NCBI GenBank assembly: GCA_947499735.1
Contig: CANMPP010000001.1
Coordinates: 1,364,001-1,428,000 of the forward strand
Direction of reading: 5' to 3'
Length of the DNA: 64,000 nt
Source: an uncultured Pelagimonas sp.
Lineage (GTDB): Bacteria > Pseudomonadota > Alphaproteobacteria > Rhodobacterales > Rhodobacteraceae
Shown here: positions 47,068-56,041 of the stretch, one piece after another
How positions within the stretch are numbered: the first letter of the stretch is position 1
Layout: each line of letters opens with the position of its first letter
Translations under genes and position numbers: made by a program
The notes under the pieces: generated by a model
The model's input: only the letters and a program-made list of their open reading frames with translations
Database searches by the model: none
What the model was told of the DNA's origin: nothing

Positions 47068-47705
47068 GCTTTGACGCGGATGCGAAAATGCAGCTGGTCT
47101 TTGCCCTGCGCTCCAAAGGGGTGACGGATCGCACCGTGCTGACAGCGATGGAAAAGATCGATCGCGGCTTGTTCATTCAGGGCTATTTCGCAGATCGCGC
47201 CTATGAGGATATGCCTCTGCCGATTTCCTGCGGCCAAACCATTTCGCAGCCATCCGTTGTGGGCTTGATGACGCAGGCCTTGCAATTGGGGCCACGTGAC
47301 AAAGTGTTAGAGGTCGGAACAGGATCCGGGTATCAGGCCGCAATCCTTAGTCAATTGGCCCGTCGGGTCTATACGGTGGATCGGCATAAGCCTTTGGTCC
47401 GCGAGGCCCAAGAGGTGTTTGAGGCGCTTAATCTAACCAATGTCACGGCCTTTACCAGTGATGGAAGTCAGGGCTTGCCAGATCAAGCCCCCTTTGATCG
47501 GATTATTGTAACAGCCGCCGCAGAAGATCCCCCACCCCTGCTCTTGGCGCAGCTGAAGATTGGCGGTATTATGGTGGTGCCGGTTGGCCAATCCGATACG
47601 GTTCAAAGCCTGATCCGCGTCCTACGCACCGAGACCGGCTATGACTATGAAGAATTACGTTCAGTCCGTTTCGTCCCCCTGTTGGGCGGCGTCGCGCGGG
47701 ACTGA
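47064..47705 (+). CDS. pcm: Protein-L-isoaspartate O-methyltransferase
   Basis: Repairs isoaspartyl damage in proteins using S-adenosylmethionine, 213 residues. Motif I is [19 protein letters not shown], preceded by [14 protein letters not shown], and [20 protein letters not shown] follows. It is translationally coupled to surE by an ATGA overlap and lies 60 bases before nlpD. Confidence 0.96.
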   Translation: MSFDADAKMQLVFALRSKGVTDRTVLTAMEKIDRGLFIQGYFADRAYEDMPLPISCGQTISQPSVVGLMTQALQLGPRDKVLEVGTGSGYQAAILSQLARRVYTVDRHKPLVREAQEVFEALNLTNVTAFTSDGSQGLPDQAPFDRIIVTAAAEDPPPLLLAQLKIGGIMVVPVGQSDTVQSLIRVLRTETGYDYEELRSVRFVPLLGGVARD

Positions 47706-47765
47706 CAAGAAAAACAAGTTCTCGGCAAGACGAGAAAGTGATGAGGATATCGAGAGGATCTTAGG

Positions 47766-48977
47766 ATGACAGTGATGCGTCATGCCGTTCCCGTTTTAAG
47801 CCTGCTGTTGACGACCACTTTGGCAGGTTGCGGCGCAAGCAATTTGGATTTGGACCTGCGCGATACATTCGGCGGTTCAACAGACACATCTGCCGCAGCC
47901 CAAAATGCGGTTCAGGCACGGCCATTGCCGGATTCTCGTGGTGTGATTTCATACCCCAATTATCAGGTCGCTGTGGCGCGACGCGGCGATACAGCCGCAA
48001 GCATCGCCAGCCGTCTGGGAATTGGCGCGAATGATCTGGCGCGTTATAATGGCATTCAAACGGATGACCCCCTGCGTGAAGGCGAAGTTCTGGCGCTGCC
48101 AACGCGGGTCGCGGCCTCGCCCATTTTAAACGGCCCCTCTGATACGGGCGCCATTCAACCCGTGGATGTCGACGTGACAACACTGGCCTCCAGTGCAATT
48201 GAACGCGCAGATGCCACCCCTGTTATCCAAAGCGCATCCTCGACAGCCTCGGGCAGTGAACCGACACGTCACAGGGTTCTGCGCGGTGAAACCACATTCA
48301 CCATCGCACGCCTCTATGATGTGTCACCGCGTGCCTTGGCGGAATGGAACGGTCTTGATCGTGACTTTTCCATTCGGGAAGGACAGTTTTTGCTGATCCC
48401 ACCAAAGGCCAACGGCACCCCATCGGTTGCTGTTGCCCCTTCCGTTTCAACAACAGAAACGACCGCTCCCGGCGCTGGATCCGAGACACCAACGCCCCCG
48501 TCGGCTGTAACACCTTTGCCCGTTGAAGACCTGCCATCTGTTGCGGAAAGCAAAGCACAGGAAAGTGTTGCCGCAGCAGCGCCCGCGGCCCCTGTTGCAG
48601 ATATCGGCCAATCCGCGCAGACCTCAAATGGCACAATGCTGATGCCTGTCTCTGGCAGTATCATTCGCGAATATGCGCCCGGTCGTAACGAAGGTATCGA
48701 CATTTCAGCAACAGCAGGCGCGCCTGTCAAAGCCGCGGCCAGCGGCCAAATCGCAGCTGTCACGACGAACTCGGAAAATATCCTGATCGTTGTGATCAAG
48801 CACCCGGGCGACCTGCTGTCAGTTTATACCCATCTGGATGACCTAAAGGTCAAAAAAGGGGATGCTGTTAGCAAAGGTCAAAACATCGGAGCCGTGCGCA
48901 GTGGTGATCCATCGTTCTTGCACTTTGAAGTGCGCCAAGGTTTCGACAGCGTAGATCCATTGAGCTACGTGAACTGA
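47766..48977 (+). CDS. nlpD: LysM/M23 lipoprotein (NlpD-like)
   Basis: 403 residues. A lipoprotein signal peptide ends in TTTLAGCGAS. Two LysM domains bind peptidoglycan (YQVAVARRGDTAASIASRLG and HRVLRGETTFTIARLYDVSP). The C-terminal M23 (LytM) domain is degenerate: NEGIDIS replaces HxGxD and FLHFEV replaces HLHFE, so two metal ligands are missing. This fits an amidase activator rather than a peptidase, as known for NlpD. Context surE-pcm-nlpD agrees. Confidence 0.9.
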   Translation: MTVMRHAVPVLSLLLTTTLAGCGASNLDLDLRDTFGGSTDTSAAAQNAVQARPLPDSRGVISYPNYQVAVARRGDTAASIASRLGIGANDLARYNGIQTDDPLREGEVLALPTRVAASPILNGPSDTGAIQPVDVDVTTLASSAIERADATPVIQSASSTASGSEPTRHRVLRGETTFTIARLYDVSPRALAEWNGLDRDFSIREGQFLLIPPKANGTPSVAVAPSVSTTETTAPGAGSETPTPPSAVTPLPVEDLPSVAESKAQESVAAAAPAAPVADIGQSAQTSNGTMLMPVSGSIIREYAPGRNEGIDISATAGAPVKAAASGQIAAVTTNSENILIVVIKHPGDLLSVYTHLDDLKVKKGDAVSKGQNIGAVRSGDPSFLHFEVRQGFDSVDPLSYVN

Positions 48978-49002
48978 CATCCAAAAATTGAGCGTTTAAA
49001 TG

Positions 49003-49035
49003 AAAAACGGGGCTGAATGCGCCCCGTTTTTTTTT
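49003..49035. terminator. Bidirectional terminator, nlpD / DUF815
   Basis: AAAAACGGGGC (49003-49013) pairs with GCCCCGTTTTT (49021-49031) and runs into more T. A-run and T-run on both sides let it end the plus-strand nlpD and the minus-strand DUF815 gene. Confidence 0.9.
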
Positions 49036-49038
49036 CGT

Positions 49039-49878
49039 TTATAGTGCCACGCCTTTGCGCCCGGCCAGATCGGTAAAGAACTGCCATGCCACCCGGCCAG
49101 ATCGACTACCCCGTGTGGCCTGCCATTCGATGGCTTGGGCACGCAAATCCGCGTCGCTGATTTCCACACAATACGCATCGCAATAGCCCCGGATCATATC
49201 CAGATAGGCGTCTTGCGAGCAGGCATAGAACCCCAGCCATAAACCGAAACGATCCGACAGAGACACTTTTTCCTCGACCGCTTCGGCTGGGTTGATGGCT
49301 GATCCGCGTTCATTTTCGATCATGTCGCGCGGCATCAAATGGCGGCGATTGGATGTCGCATAAAGCAAGACATTATCAGGCCGCCCTTCAATCCCACCAT
49401 CCAAAACAGCCTTCAGGCTTTTGTAATGCGCATCATCATGGGAAAAACTAAGATCATCGCAAAACAGCACAAAGCGTTTATCGCTAGCGCGCAGGACATT
49501 CATGAGACGTCCAACGCTTTCCATATCTTCGCGCTGCAATTCCACCAATTTTAGGTCATGCCCGCTCTCGCGCACAGCCGCATGTACGGCTTTGACAAGG
49601 GATGATTTCCCCATCCCCCGCGCACCCCAAAGCAGCGCATTGTTGGCAGGCAGTCCGGATGCGAATTGCGTTGTATTGGCCAGCAGCGTGTCACGTGTTT
49701 CGTCAATCCCGACCAGCAAATCCAAGGCCACACGGTTGACGTCTGCAACCGGAGCCAATTGATCAGGATCGGTGTGCCACACGAATGCAGAGGCCGCATC
49801 AAAATCAGGATTGGCCAGAGGCTGCGGTGCCATACGTTCCAGCGCCGCAGCAATGCGTTCCAAAGGATCAGAGGTCAT
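49039..49878 (-). CDS. DUF815 AAA-type ATPase
   Basis: 279 residues with Walker A LLWGARGMGKSSLVKA, Walker B RFVLFCDDLSF and sensor-like VLLYATSNRRHLMPRDM, typical of DUF815 ATPases found next to tat genes in alphaproteobacteria. The role is unknown. I set the start at the ATG at 49878 (MTSDPLERIAAALERM), which overlaps the tatC end by 11 bases; a longer frame would run inside tatC. Confidence 0.88.
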   Translation of the reverse strand: MTSDPLERIAAALERMAPQPLANPDFDAASAFVWHTDPDQLAPVADVNRVALDLLVGIDETRDTLLANTTQFASGLPANNALLWGARGMGKSSLVKAVHAAVRESGHDLKLVELQREDMESVGRLMNVLRASDKRFVLFCDDLSFSHDDAHYKSLKAVLDGGIEGRPDNVLLYATSNRRHLMPRDMIENERGSAINPAEAVEEKVSLSDRFGLWLGFYACSQDAYLDMIRGYCDAYCVEISDADLRAQAIEWQATRGSRSGRVAWQFFTDLAGRKGVAL

Positions 49879-50752
49879 TGACGTCGATATCCTCGTCTTC
49901 GTCTTCTTCATCAGCATTTTCATCACGTTGCGCTTCAAACCGCGCGACGAGGAAAATCGAAATTTCATACAGGCCATAGACGACCGTGAACAGGATCACC
50001 TGACTGATAACATCAGGCGGTGTGATAATGGCTGCCAAAGTCAGAATGCCAACAACCGCGTATTTGCGCACGGCCTTCAAACCATCCGCAGACACCAAAC
50101 CCGCCTTGCCCATCAGCGTCAAAAGGACCGGCAATTGAAAACATAGTCCAAAGGCCAGAATTAGTTTCAACGAAATATCCAGCGTTTCATTGACCTTGCC
50201 GTTAAAGACAATGGAAATGCCTTCCTCTTCAGCATCAGCCAGTTCAACCGGACCTGTTACACCGTCGGGCAGGATCGCTGTCAAAAGGGATGATGCATCG
50301 GCAAAGCCCAAAAAGAATTTCATCGCCAAGGGCGTCACCATGTAATGCGCCATGGCTGCGCCTAAAAGGAACAATACCGGGGATGCGATCAGGAAGGGCA
50401 GGAATGCTTGTTGTTCATTCTTGTAAAGGCCCGGCGCAACGAAACGCCATAGCTGATAGGCAATGGCAGGGAAAGACAGGCCCAGACCCGCCACCATCGC
50501 AATACGCATCAGAGTAAAGAAATACTCTTGAGGCGCCGTATACTGCATCACTGGGTTGGGATTGCCCAAAGAATGCATCGCGTTTTCAATTGGGGCCAAC
50601 AGGAATTTCAGCAAAGGCTGCCCAAAGAGGAAACAGATCATAAAGCCGACCACAAAGGCCAAGACCGATCTGATCAGCCGTGTGCGCAATTCGGCAAGAT
50701 GTTCGACCAGCGGCGCGGCGCTGTCGTCTAACTCATCATCATGATAGGCCAT
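49868..50752 (-). CDS. tatC: Twin-arginine translocase subunit TatC
   Basis: Six-helix receptor for twin-arginine signal peptides, 294 residues. The N-terminal APLVEHLAELRTRLIRS and AMVAGLGLSFPAIAYQLWRF are diagnostic. A 30-residue acidic insertion occurs in the periplasmic loop (ELADAEEEGISIVFNGKVNE) and the C-terminus is acidic (DENADEEDEDEDID). Its ATG shares one base with the tatB stop. Confidence 0.96.
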   Translation of the reverse strand: MAYHDDELDDSAAPLVEHLAELRTRLIRSVLAFVVGFMICFLFGQPLLKFLLAPIENAMHSLGNPNPVMQYTAPQEYFFTLMRIAMVAGLGLSFPAIAYQLWRFVAPGLYKNEQQAFLPFLIASPVLFLLGAAMAHYMVTPLAMKFFLGFADASSLLTAILPDGVTGPVELADAEEEGISIVFNGKVNETLDISLKLILAFGLCFQLPVLLTLMGKAGLVSADGLKAVRKYAVVGILTLAAIITPPDVISQVILFTVVYGLYEISIFLVARFEAQRDENADEEDEDEDIDVNDL

Positions 50753-51222
50753 TACGTATCCTTTGGCGCAACATCAACCGCAGCGGTGGCCTGATCCAGA
50801 TCGGCTTTTAATTCCGCCGCTTTGGCTGCTGCAGCCTCTGCTTCGCGCGACTTCCGCTCGGCCGCGGCACGCGCAGCATTGGCTTCTATGCGCTTTTTGT
50901 CCAATTCTTGTTCTGGTGTCAGAGCCGGCTTCGGTGCGGGTGCAGCGGCATCACCATCCAATGACGATTTTACGGAATCGCCAATTGAGTTCATCGTGCT
51001 CTGCACCGGATTTGTCACCGTGGCTAAGGTTTTCTGCAAATCCCTAGCACCGCTGTGTTCCGCAGCATCATTCATCGCCGACGTGAATTCACGCGCCATG
51101 CCGCGCGCTTTGCCAACAAAGCCGCCGACCTGTTTGAAGAGCACAGGCAAATCCTTGGGACCAACGACTATAAGCGCAACGGTCCCAACAACCAGCAGCT
51201 CTACGCCACCCATTCCAAACAT
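50752..51222 (-). CDS. tatB: Twin-arginine translocase subunit TatB
   Basis: 156 residues: N-terminal helix MFGMGGVELLVVGTVALIVV with the conserved GPKDLPVL hinge, an amphipathic helix, then a long Ala/Lys/Glu coiled region (IEANAARAAAERKSREAEAA). TatB with TatC forms the substrate receptor. It lies three bases after tatA. Confidence 0.94.
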   Translation of the reverse strand: MFGMGGVELLVVGTVALIVVGPKDLPVLFKQVGGFVGKARGMAREFTSAMNDAAEHSGARDLQKTLATVTNPVQSTMNSIGDSVKSSLDGDAAAPAPKPALTPEQELDKKRIEANAARAAAERKSREAEAAAAKAAELKADLDQATAAVDVAPKDT

Positions 51223-51225
51223 TGA

Positions 51226-51441
51226 TTAGACCTTGTCTTTATCCTCGGGCGTGATGTCTTTGGCCGCGTCGACCGCATCTTCTGCAGCATCGGCCACTTC
51301 TTTCGTTCCTTCGCTGACGCCTTGTTTAAAGGCGGTGATGCCCTTGCCCACTTCGCCCATCATCGAAGAAATCTTGCCCCGGCCAAACAGGACCAAAACA
51401 ACCACTGCGATCAAAATTAGCTGCCACGCGTTCAGACCCAT
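51226..51441 (-). CDS. tatA: Twin-arginine translocase subunit TatA
   Basis: 71 residues, with a single helix (LILIAVVVLVLFGRGKIS), the FGRGKI hinge and an amphipathic helix, then an acidic Ala/Asp-rich tail. It forms the transport pore with TatBC. First gene of a tatABC-DUF815 operon. Its upstream region (51442-51590) is shared with the divergent WYL regulator. Confidence 0.95.
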   Translation of the reverse strand: MGLNAWQLILIAVVVLVLFGRGKISSMMGEVGKGITAFKQGVSEGTKEVADAAEDAVDAAKDITPEDKDKV

Positions 51442-51563
51442 TTAAGCCTCCCAAATTTTTGGCATTACATCCCTATAGATTTCCCTTGTTGTACGCGCGA
51501 AGACACGGATCGAAAAGCGTAAAGCATCTTGTGCTTAACTGTTTGCGACAAAAACTTGTCAGT

Positions 51564-51579
51564 TGACAGAATTCTGTCA
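51564..51579. promoter_or_regulatory. Perfect palindrome before WYL regulator
   Basis: TGACAGAATTCTGTCA is a perfect 16-base palindrome ending 11 bases before the regulator's ATG. An extra half-site TGTCAG occurs at 51557-51562. The position suggests autorepression and perhaps influence on tatA. Confidence 0.6.
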
Positions 51580-51590
51580 GTATATGTGCC

Positions 51591-52271
51591 ATGAAGCGAT
51601 CTGATCGATTATTCGAACTTTTACAACGTCTCCGCAGTGGGCAGGTTCAAACCGCTGCCACGCTGGCGCGTGAATTCGGCGTGTCTGAACGCACCATTTA
51701 TCGGGATATGGATCGCCTTGCGGCATCTGGCATTCCGGTCGAAGGTGCGCGAGGCTATGGCTATAAAGCCCAGCCTTTGACCACCCTGCCCCCGCTGAAC
51801 TTAACGGATGCGGAATTGGACGCATTGCTTTTAGCATTGTCTATAATGGCCGAACTTGGGCCCGATGACACCGTTGATCCCGCAATCAGCCTGTTGACGA
51901 AGGTGGCAGCAGTATTGCCCAGTCACGCAGGGGGACGCGCCCATGATATTGATCTGACAGGTGATGATTTTGCCAAGGCGGCGCAGGGTTTTCTTCACAT
52001 GCCCCGCCTGCGCAAGGCCATTGCCGCGCGCCAAAAACTGCGGGTGGATGTCGCAGAGCACAGCGACGTCATAAGACCGCTTCATCTGGATTATTGGGGA
52101 CGGGTCTGGACCTGCATTGGGTGGAGCGAAACAAAAGATCAGTTCGAAACCATCCGTGTTGATCAAATTGACGCGCTTGCCCCGCTGCCGGGCCTGTTTG
52201 TCGATGAACCAGGCAAGACCTACAAAGACTGGCGCGCCGCCCAAGCCATGGACGACGCGCCAGATGTTTAG
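51591..52271 (+). CDS. YafY-type HTH/WYL regulator
   Basis: 226 residues. The N-terminal DeoR/YafY winged helix is SDRLFELLQRLRSGQVQTAA with FGVSERTIYRDMDRLAASG. The C-terminal WYL-like domain reads LHLDYWGRVWTCIGWSETKD. WYL domains sense small ligands or nucleic acids. The perfect palindrome just upstream is the likely operator. The target beyond itself is unclear. Confidence 0.9.
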   Translation: MKRSDRLFELLQRLRSGQVQTAATLAREFGVSERTIYRDMDRLAASGIPVEGARGYGYKAQPLTTLPPLNLTDAELDALLLALSIMAELGPDDTVDPAISLLTKVAAVLPSHAGGRAHDIDLTGDDFAKAAQGFLHMPRLRKAIAARQKLRVDVAEHSDVIRPLHLDYWGRVWTCIGWSETKDQFETIRVDQIDALAPLPGLFVDEPGKTYKDWRAAQAMDDAPDV

Positions 52272-52286
52272 CAATGCGCCCGTTAC

Positions 52287-53189
52287 TTACAGGGACGCGC
52301 CGTAGATTTTTTCGATATTACTGCCGATCGCACCAGCGAATTCGTCATCCGACTGCTGTTTGCTGAGACCCTCGGTCAATGCACGCGAGAAAGACGCGAT
52401 CATCTTTGGCTGATTGCTCAGACGTTCACAGGCTTCATCTGTGCTATAGCCACCAGACAGCGCAACAACGCGAACGACATGCGGGTGATCAGACAAATCG
52501 TCATACAGGCCGGATTCCGTTGGGATCGACAGTTTCAGCATCACATCGGCCGTCAGGTTTTCCAGCTCTGCCGCAATGGCCGCTTTCAACATGGTTTCAG
52601 CCTCGGCCTTTGTGTCAGACGTGATGTTCACCTCTGGTTCGATAATCGGGACCAGACCGGCATCTGTCACCACTTTGGCGACTTCGAATTGCTGGGCAAC
52701 AACAGCTTTGATGCCCTCTTTATTGGCCGCGTGGATCACAGAACGTTCTTTTGTGCCAAACACGCCCAAAGATTTCGCCTCGGCCAGCAATTCCACCAGA
52801 CCTGGCATGGGTTTCATCATCTGGACATCGTTTTCGACCTCTTCCAGACCTTTATCGATCTTAAGGAAAGGAACAACGCCTTTTTGCGACCACAAAACCT
52901 CTGCAACCGGAACGCCATCTATGTCACCGCGCATGGTGCGTTCGAACAAAATGGCGCCGATCACTTTTTCAGATGTAAAGGCAGGCGCCTGAATGATCCG
53001 CGTGCGCATAGCATGCATTTCATCAAACATCGCCACTTCGCCTTCATACATGTCCTCGGTCACACCATAAAGTTTGAGAGCTTTTGGCGTTGATCCGCCG
53101 GACTGGTCCAAAGCCGCCACAAACCCTTTGGCCGTGGTCATCTGTTCTTTCATCGCTTCAAATGCGTCTTGACCAAAATCCTTGCTCAT
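52287..53189 (-). CDS. fda: Class I fructose-bisphosphate aldolase
   Basis: Cleaves fructose 1,6-bisphosphate by a Schiff base, 300 residues. GFVAALDQSGGSTPKALKLY, GAILFERTMRGDIDG, PFLKIDKGLEE, IIEPEVNI and VALSGGYS follow the class I bacterial form. The start at the ATG at 53189 has GGAGG six bases upstream; longer frames run through the promoter. Two LacI-type operator sequences lie about 80-110 bases upstream. Confidence 0.94.
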   Translation of the reverse strand: MSKDFGQDAFEAMKEQMTTAKGFVAALDQSGGSTPKALKLYGVTEDMYEGEVAMFDEMHAMRTRIIQAPAFTSEKVIGAILFERTMRGDIDGVPVAEVLWSQKGVVPFLKIDKGLEEVENDVQMMKPMPGLVELLAEAKSLGVFGTKERSVIHAANKEGIKAVVAQQFEVAKVVTDAGLVPIIEPEVNITSDTKAEAETMLKAAIAAELENLTADVMLKLSIPTESGLYDDLSDHPHVVRVVALSGGYSTDEACERLSNQPKMIASFSRALTEGLSKQQSDDEFAGAIGSNIEKIYGASL

Positions 53190-53269
53190 CAATGCCTCCA
53201 TATAACTGACAATGCGTGTTGAGGGATAAACACATATTAACATGACAGAACAGTGGCACCGACACACAT

Positions 53270-53299
53270 TTAGCGCTAACAAATTACATTTAGCGCTAA
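53270..53299. promoter_or_regulatory. Tandem LacI-type operators upstream of aldolase
   Basis: TTAGCGCTAA occurs at 53270-53279 and again at 53290-53299, inside two copies of a 20-base direct repeat (CATTTAGCGCTAACAAATTA and a one-base variant). The CG-centred palindrome is typical of LacI-family operators. The 20-base spacing puts both on nearly the same DNA face. Confidence 0.6.
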
Positions 53300-53336
53300 C
53301 AAATGATCTAAAATTCAGCGACTTGCCGCCGACTGC

Positions 53337-54710
53337 TCATGTTCTTGGCACACGGTCCCGGATTTCCAACCAAATCCCGTCCCGCGCCCGAACGGTCAGA
53401 TGCGCCTCAGGAATGGGTTCTTTGCCAGGTACCGGGGCAAATGAAAGATCTCGCACCATCAGCGACAGCAAAAGCACCCCTTCGACCATAGCAAAGCCCG
53501 CACCAGTGCAGACACGAGGGCCCGCAGAAAACGGGATATAGGCATGACGCTGGCAGGTTTTGCCATTCTCCGTGTGCCAACGTGTCGGATCAAACCCATC
53601 AGGATTGTCCCAAAGCCGTTCATGGCGATGCAAATGCCAAGGGCTCAGGACCAATTGTGCACCCTTTGGCACATTTCGATTGCGGAAGGTTTCGCTGCCT
53701 GCTGCTTCGCGCACCATCATCGGCACAGGAGGATAAAGGCGCAGCACCTCGCGAAACACATCACGGCTGGTGGTCAGCGCACGAATTTCACCAAATTCCC
53801 CCTGCTCTAACGCCTGTGCTTCTGCGGCCAGCTTGTCCTGCCAATCAGGATAAAGCGCCATCAGATACAGCCCCCACGCCAACGCACTGGCTGAGGTTTC
53901 ATGCCCAGCCAGAAAAAAGATCGCAACCTGATCAACCATTTCCTCGGTGCTAAAGGTTTCTCCTGTTTCTGGATCTGCCATGGTCATGATTTTGGTCGCC
54001 AGATCATCTGGCGCGATGCCAGCGTCTATTTCGCGCATGCGATCTTCCGTCAGCCGGGTGATCAGGGCGCGAATGTCTTTGGCGGCTTGTCGCGTATCGC
54101 GTCGGAAAAAACGCGGCATCCAAGCGGGCATCGGTATCAGGGCTGCCGGATTCAGAATGGGCTGCGTACGTTGATAGATGCGGAATTTGTGAAAGACCTC
54201 ATTCGCGATTTCGTGCTCAATCGGTATAGAAAACAATGTGCGAAAGATCACATCAGCCGCCGCATAGGACGCGAATTCCTCTATTTCGACCTGACCATCC
54301 GTTTGGGACTTTAACCGTTCCAAAGCTGCGTTCGCCGCCGCCCACATGGCCGGATATGTGTCTTTCAATCGCCCGCCTTCAAAAGCCGGATCAATGATAC
54401 GTCTTTGGCGTTCCCAAACAGCACCATTCGTCACGAACACCGAATTGCCCAAAAGCGGGCGCAAACCTTCGCTGACCCGATCGGATTTTGGAAACTCTTT
54501 GGGCCGTTCTTTTAACAGCAGCGCGACCAGATCGGGTTGATTGACCAGAAAACTGCGAAAAAACGGCGTTCGAAATTCCGCCATCCATGCACGATAAAGC
54601 TTGGCAGGTTGCGCCGACAACAGATCCTGTTTGAACAGCTTCATATATCGCCAAAGCGACACTTTATCTGGTCGTGCTTGTGGTTTTGGCGGATGCGGGG
54701 GCTGTGTCAT
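53337..54710 (-). CDS. Cytochrome P450
   Basis: 457 residues. Heme ligand motif FSAGPRVCTGAGFA, I-helix FLAGHETSASALAW, ExxR in EVLRLYP and NPDGFDPTRW are all present, so the enzyme should be active. The length and helix pattern fit bacterial fatty-acid or hydrocarbon-type P450s, but substrate cannot be read. It overlaps the upstream membrane hydrolase gene by four bases. No ferredoxin or reductase is nearby. Confidence 0.93.
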   Translation of the reverse strand: MTQPPHPPKPQARPDKVSLWRYMKLFKQDLLSAQPAKLYRAWMAEFRTPFFRSFLVNQPDLVALLLKERPKEFPKSDRVSEGLRPLLGNSVFVTNGAVWERQRRIIDPAFEGGRLKDTYPAMWAAANAALERLKSQTDGQVEIEEFASYAAADVIFRTLFSIPIEHEIANEVFHKFRIYQRTQPILNPAALIPMPAWMPRFFRRDTRQAAKDIRALITRLTEDRMREIDAGIAPDDLATKIMTMADPETGETFSTEEMVDQVAIFFLAGHETSASALAWGLYLMALYPDWQDKLAAEAQALEQGEFGEIRALTTSRDVFREVLRLYPPVPMMVREAAGSETFRNRNVPKGAQLVLSPWHLHRHERLWDNPDGFDPTRWHTENGKTCQRHAYIPFSAGPRVCTGAGFAMVEGVLLLSLMVRDLSFAPVPGKEPIPEAHLTVRARDGIWLEIRDRVPRT

Positions 54711-55951
54711 GGCGCGAGCGATGTAAATTTTGAAACTGGCCGTTCCATTCGACTAGACGATGGCGGGCGGTTTTCATAGCGGGCGCGCAAGGTTTCTGGC
54801 CCAGCCGTGATTTGAAAATAATCATAATCTTTCGGACGATCAAACGCGCAGAGATATTGGAAATGCAGGCGAAAGAATTTCCAGCGCAGTTCTTTCCAGC
54901 GCTCAGGGCTGAGCGCTTGTGTAAATTGTGCAGAGAACACGATGGGCCAGCGTTTGCCTTTATTTGGTGCCACGCCGGACACCGAAACAGGGTCGCATAG
55001 CGCAAAGGCGCACCCATCACCGGGCGCAGTGACATCGATCCATGTCACTTCATTTCGCTGACACAGGAAATTCAGATCCGTCCGCAAACGATGCGCATGG
55101 CGTAAGAACGAAACCATGGGCACAACCTGCCCCAGGCTGAGAAACCCTAAAGCGGGTCCTGTGTCGGACACGCCCTTCTCGCGGATCAAATCAGCTAGAA
55201 TAGACACCCCTAGATGCGCGCCAGAACTATGCCCAACCACAAGGACTTCACCGAAATCACCGTTCAAGGCCTGCGCGATCTCTTCCCTGAATTCTGCCAT
55301 CCGTGTTTCCAATTCCGGCGGATTTGCCCCTTTGTGACGGGCGGAATAGGCATAATCATGCATCAGATAATAGGCAAAGATCTTACCATCTTTGGCCTTA
55401 AACCAGCGCAGCAGCAACCATCCCAGAACACTGCCAAACACAGCGCCCAGCATATGTGCCAGTGCCCCTATCCAATCGGACAGGTTCGACATGACGTTAA
55501 AGCAGGCCCATGCAAGACAAAGTGCCAGAATGCCCTGAACCAACAACATACCTACGGGATAAAGGGCTGCGATAATTGGCCCTTTGCGCAACTGCATCAA
55601 ACGCCACAATGCGCCGGTTGCAATATATTCCCAGGCCGTGATGATCAGCGCTCCATAAGTCGCGGGGATCGATCCCGACATGCTGTCGCGCACGATGTCA
55701 GACCACACCAAAACCTCGACATCGCTATCAACGGACAGGCCATCCATCTGCGATGTGACATGCCATCCAAACCGGCCCTGCCCCTTTTTCGATTGAAGGC
55801 CTAGCGCATAACCTGAAATCTCGGCCTGCGCCTGCCCTTCTTTGCGATAGAGCTCGCGATACCGGCGGGGATGGATGGGATCATATCCGGGAATGTAGAA
55901 CACTTTGCGACGGCGGACAGGGGATGTTTGCGTTTCATCAAAACGACCCAA
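54707..55951 (-). CDS. Membrane protein with alpha/beta-hydrolase domain
   Basis: 414 residues. The N-terminal part (VFYIPGYDPIHPRRYRELYR) is followed by three hydrophobic helices (IAALYPVGMLLVQGILALC, LAHMLGAVFGSVLGWLLL). A lipase-like domain then carries the nucleophile elbow VVGHSSGAHLG. Coupled to the P450 by an ATGA overlap, it may hydrolyse or supply a lipid substrate. I cannot name a closer family. Confidence 0.75.
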   Translation of the reverse strand: MGRFDETQTSPVRRRKVFYIPGYDPIHPRRYRELYRKEGQAQAEISGYALGLQSKKGQGRFGWHVTSQMDGLSVDSDVEVLVWSDIVRDSMSGSIPATYGALIITAWEYIATGALWRLMQLRKGPIIAALYPVGMLLVQGILALCLAWACFNVMSNLSDWIGALAHMLGAVFGSVLGWLLLRWFKAKDGKIFAYYLMHDYAYSARHKGANPPELETRMAEFREEIAQALNGDFGEVLVVGHSSGAHLGVSILADLIREKGVSDTGPALGFLSLGQVVPMVSFLRHAHRLRTDLNFLCQRNEVTWIDVTAPGDGCAFALCDPVSVSGVAPNKGKRWPIVFSAQFTQALSPERWKELRWKFFRLHFQYLCAFDRPKDYDYFQITAGPETLRARYENRPPSSSRMERPVSKFTSLAP

Positions 55952-56041
55952 TATACCCTCCGCCCCAATCGGTTACGCACTTCTCTGTTTTTGAGTATGC
56001 ATGCGAATGCACAAATCTACAAAGGGGAAATCTGTTGGAAC

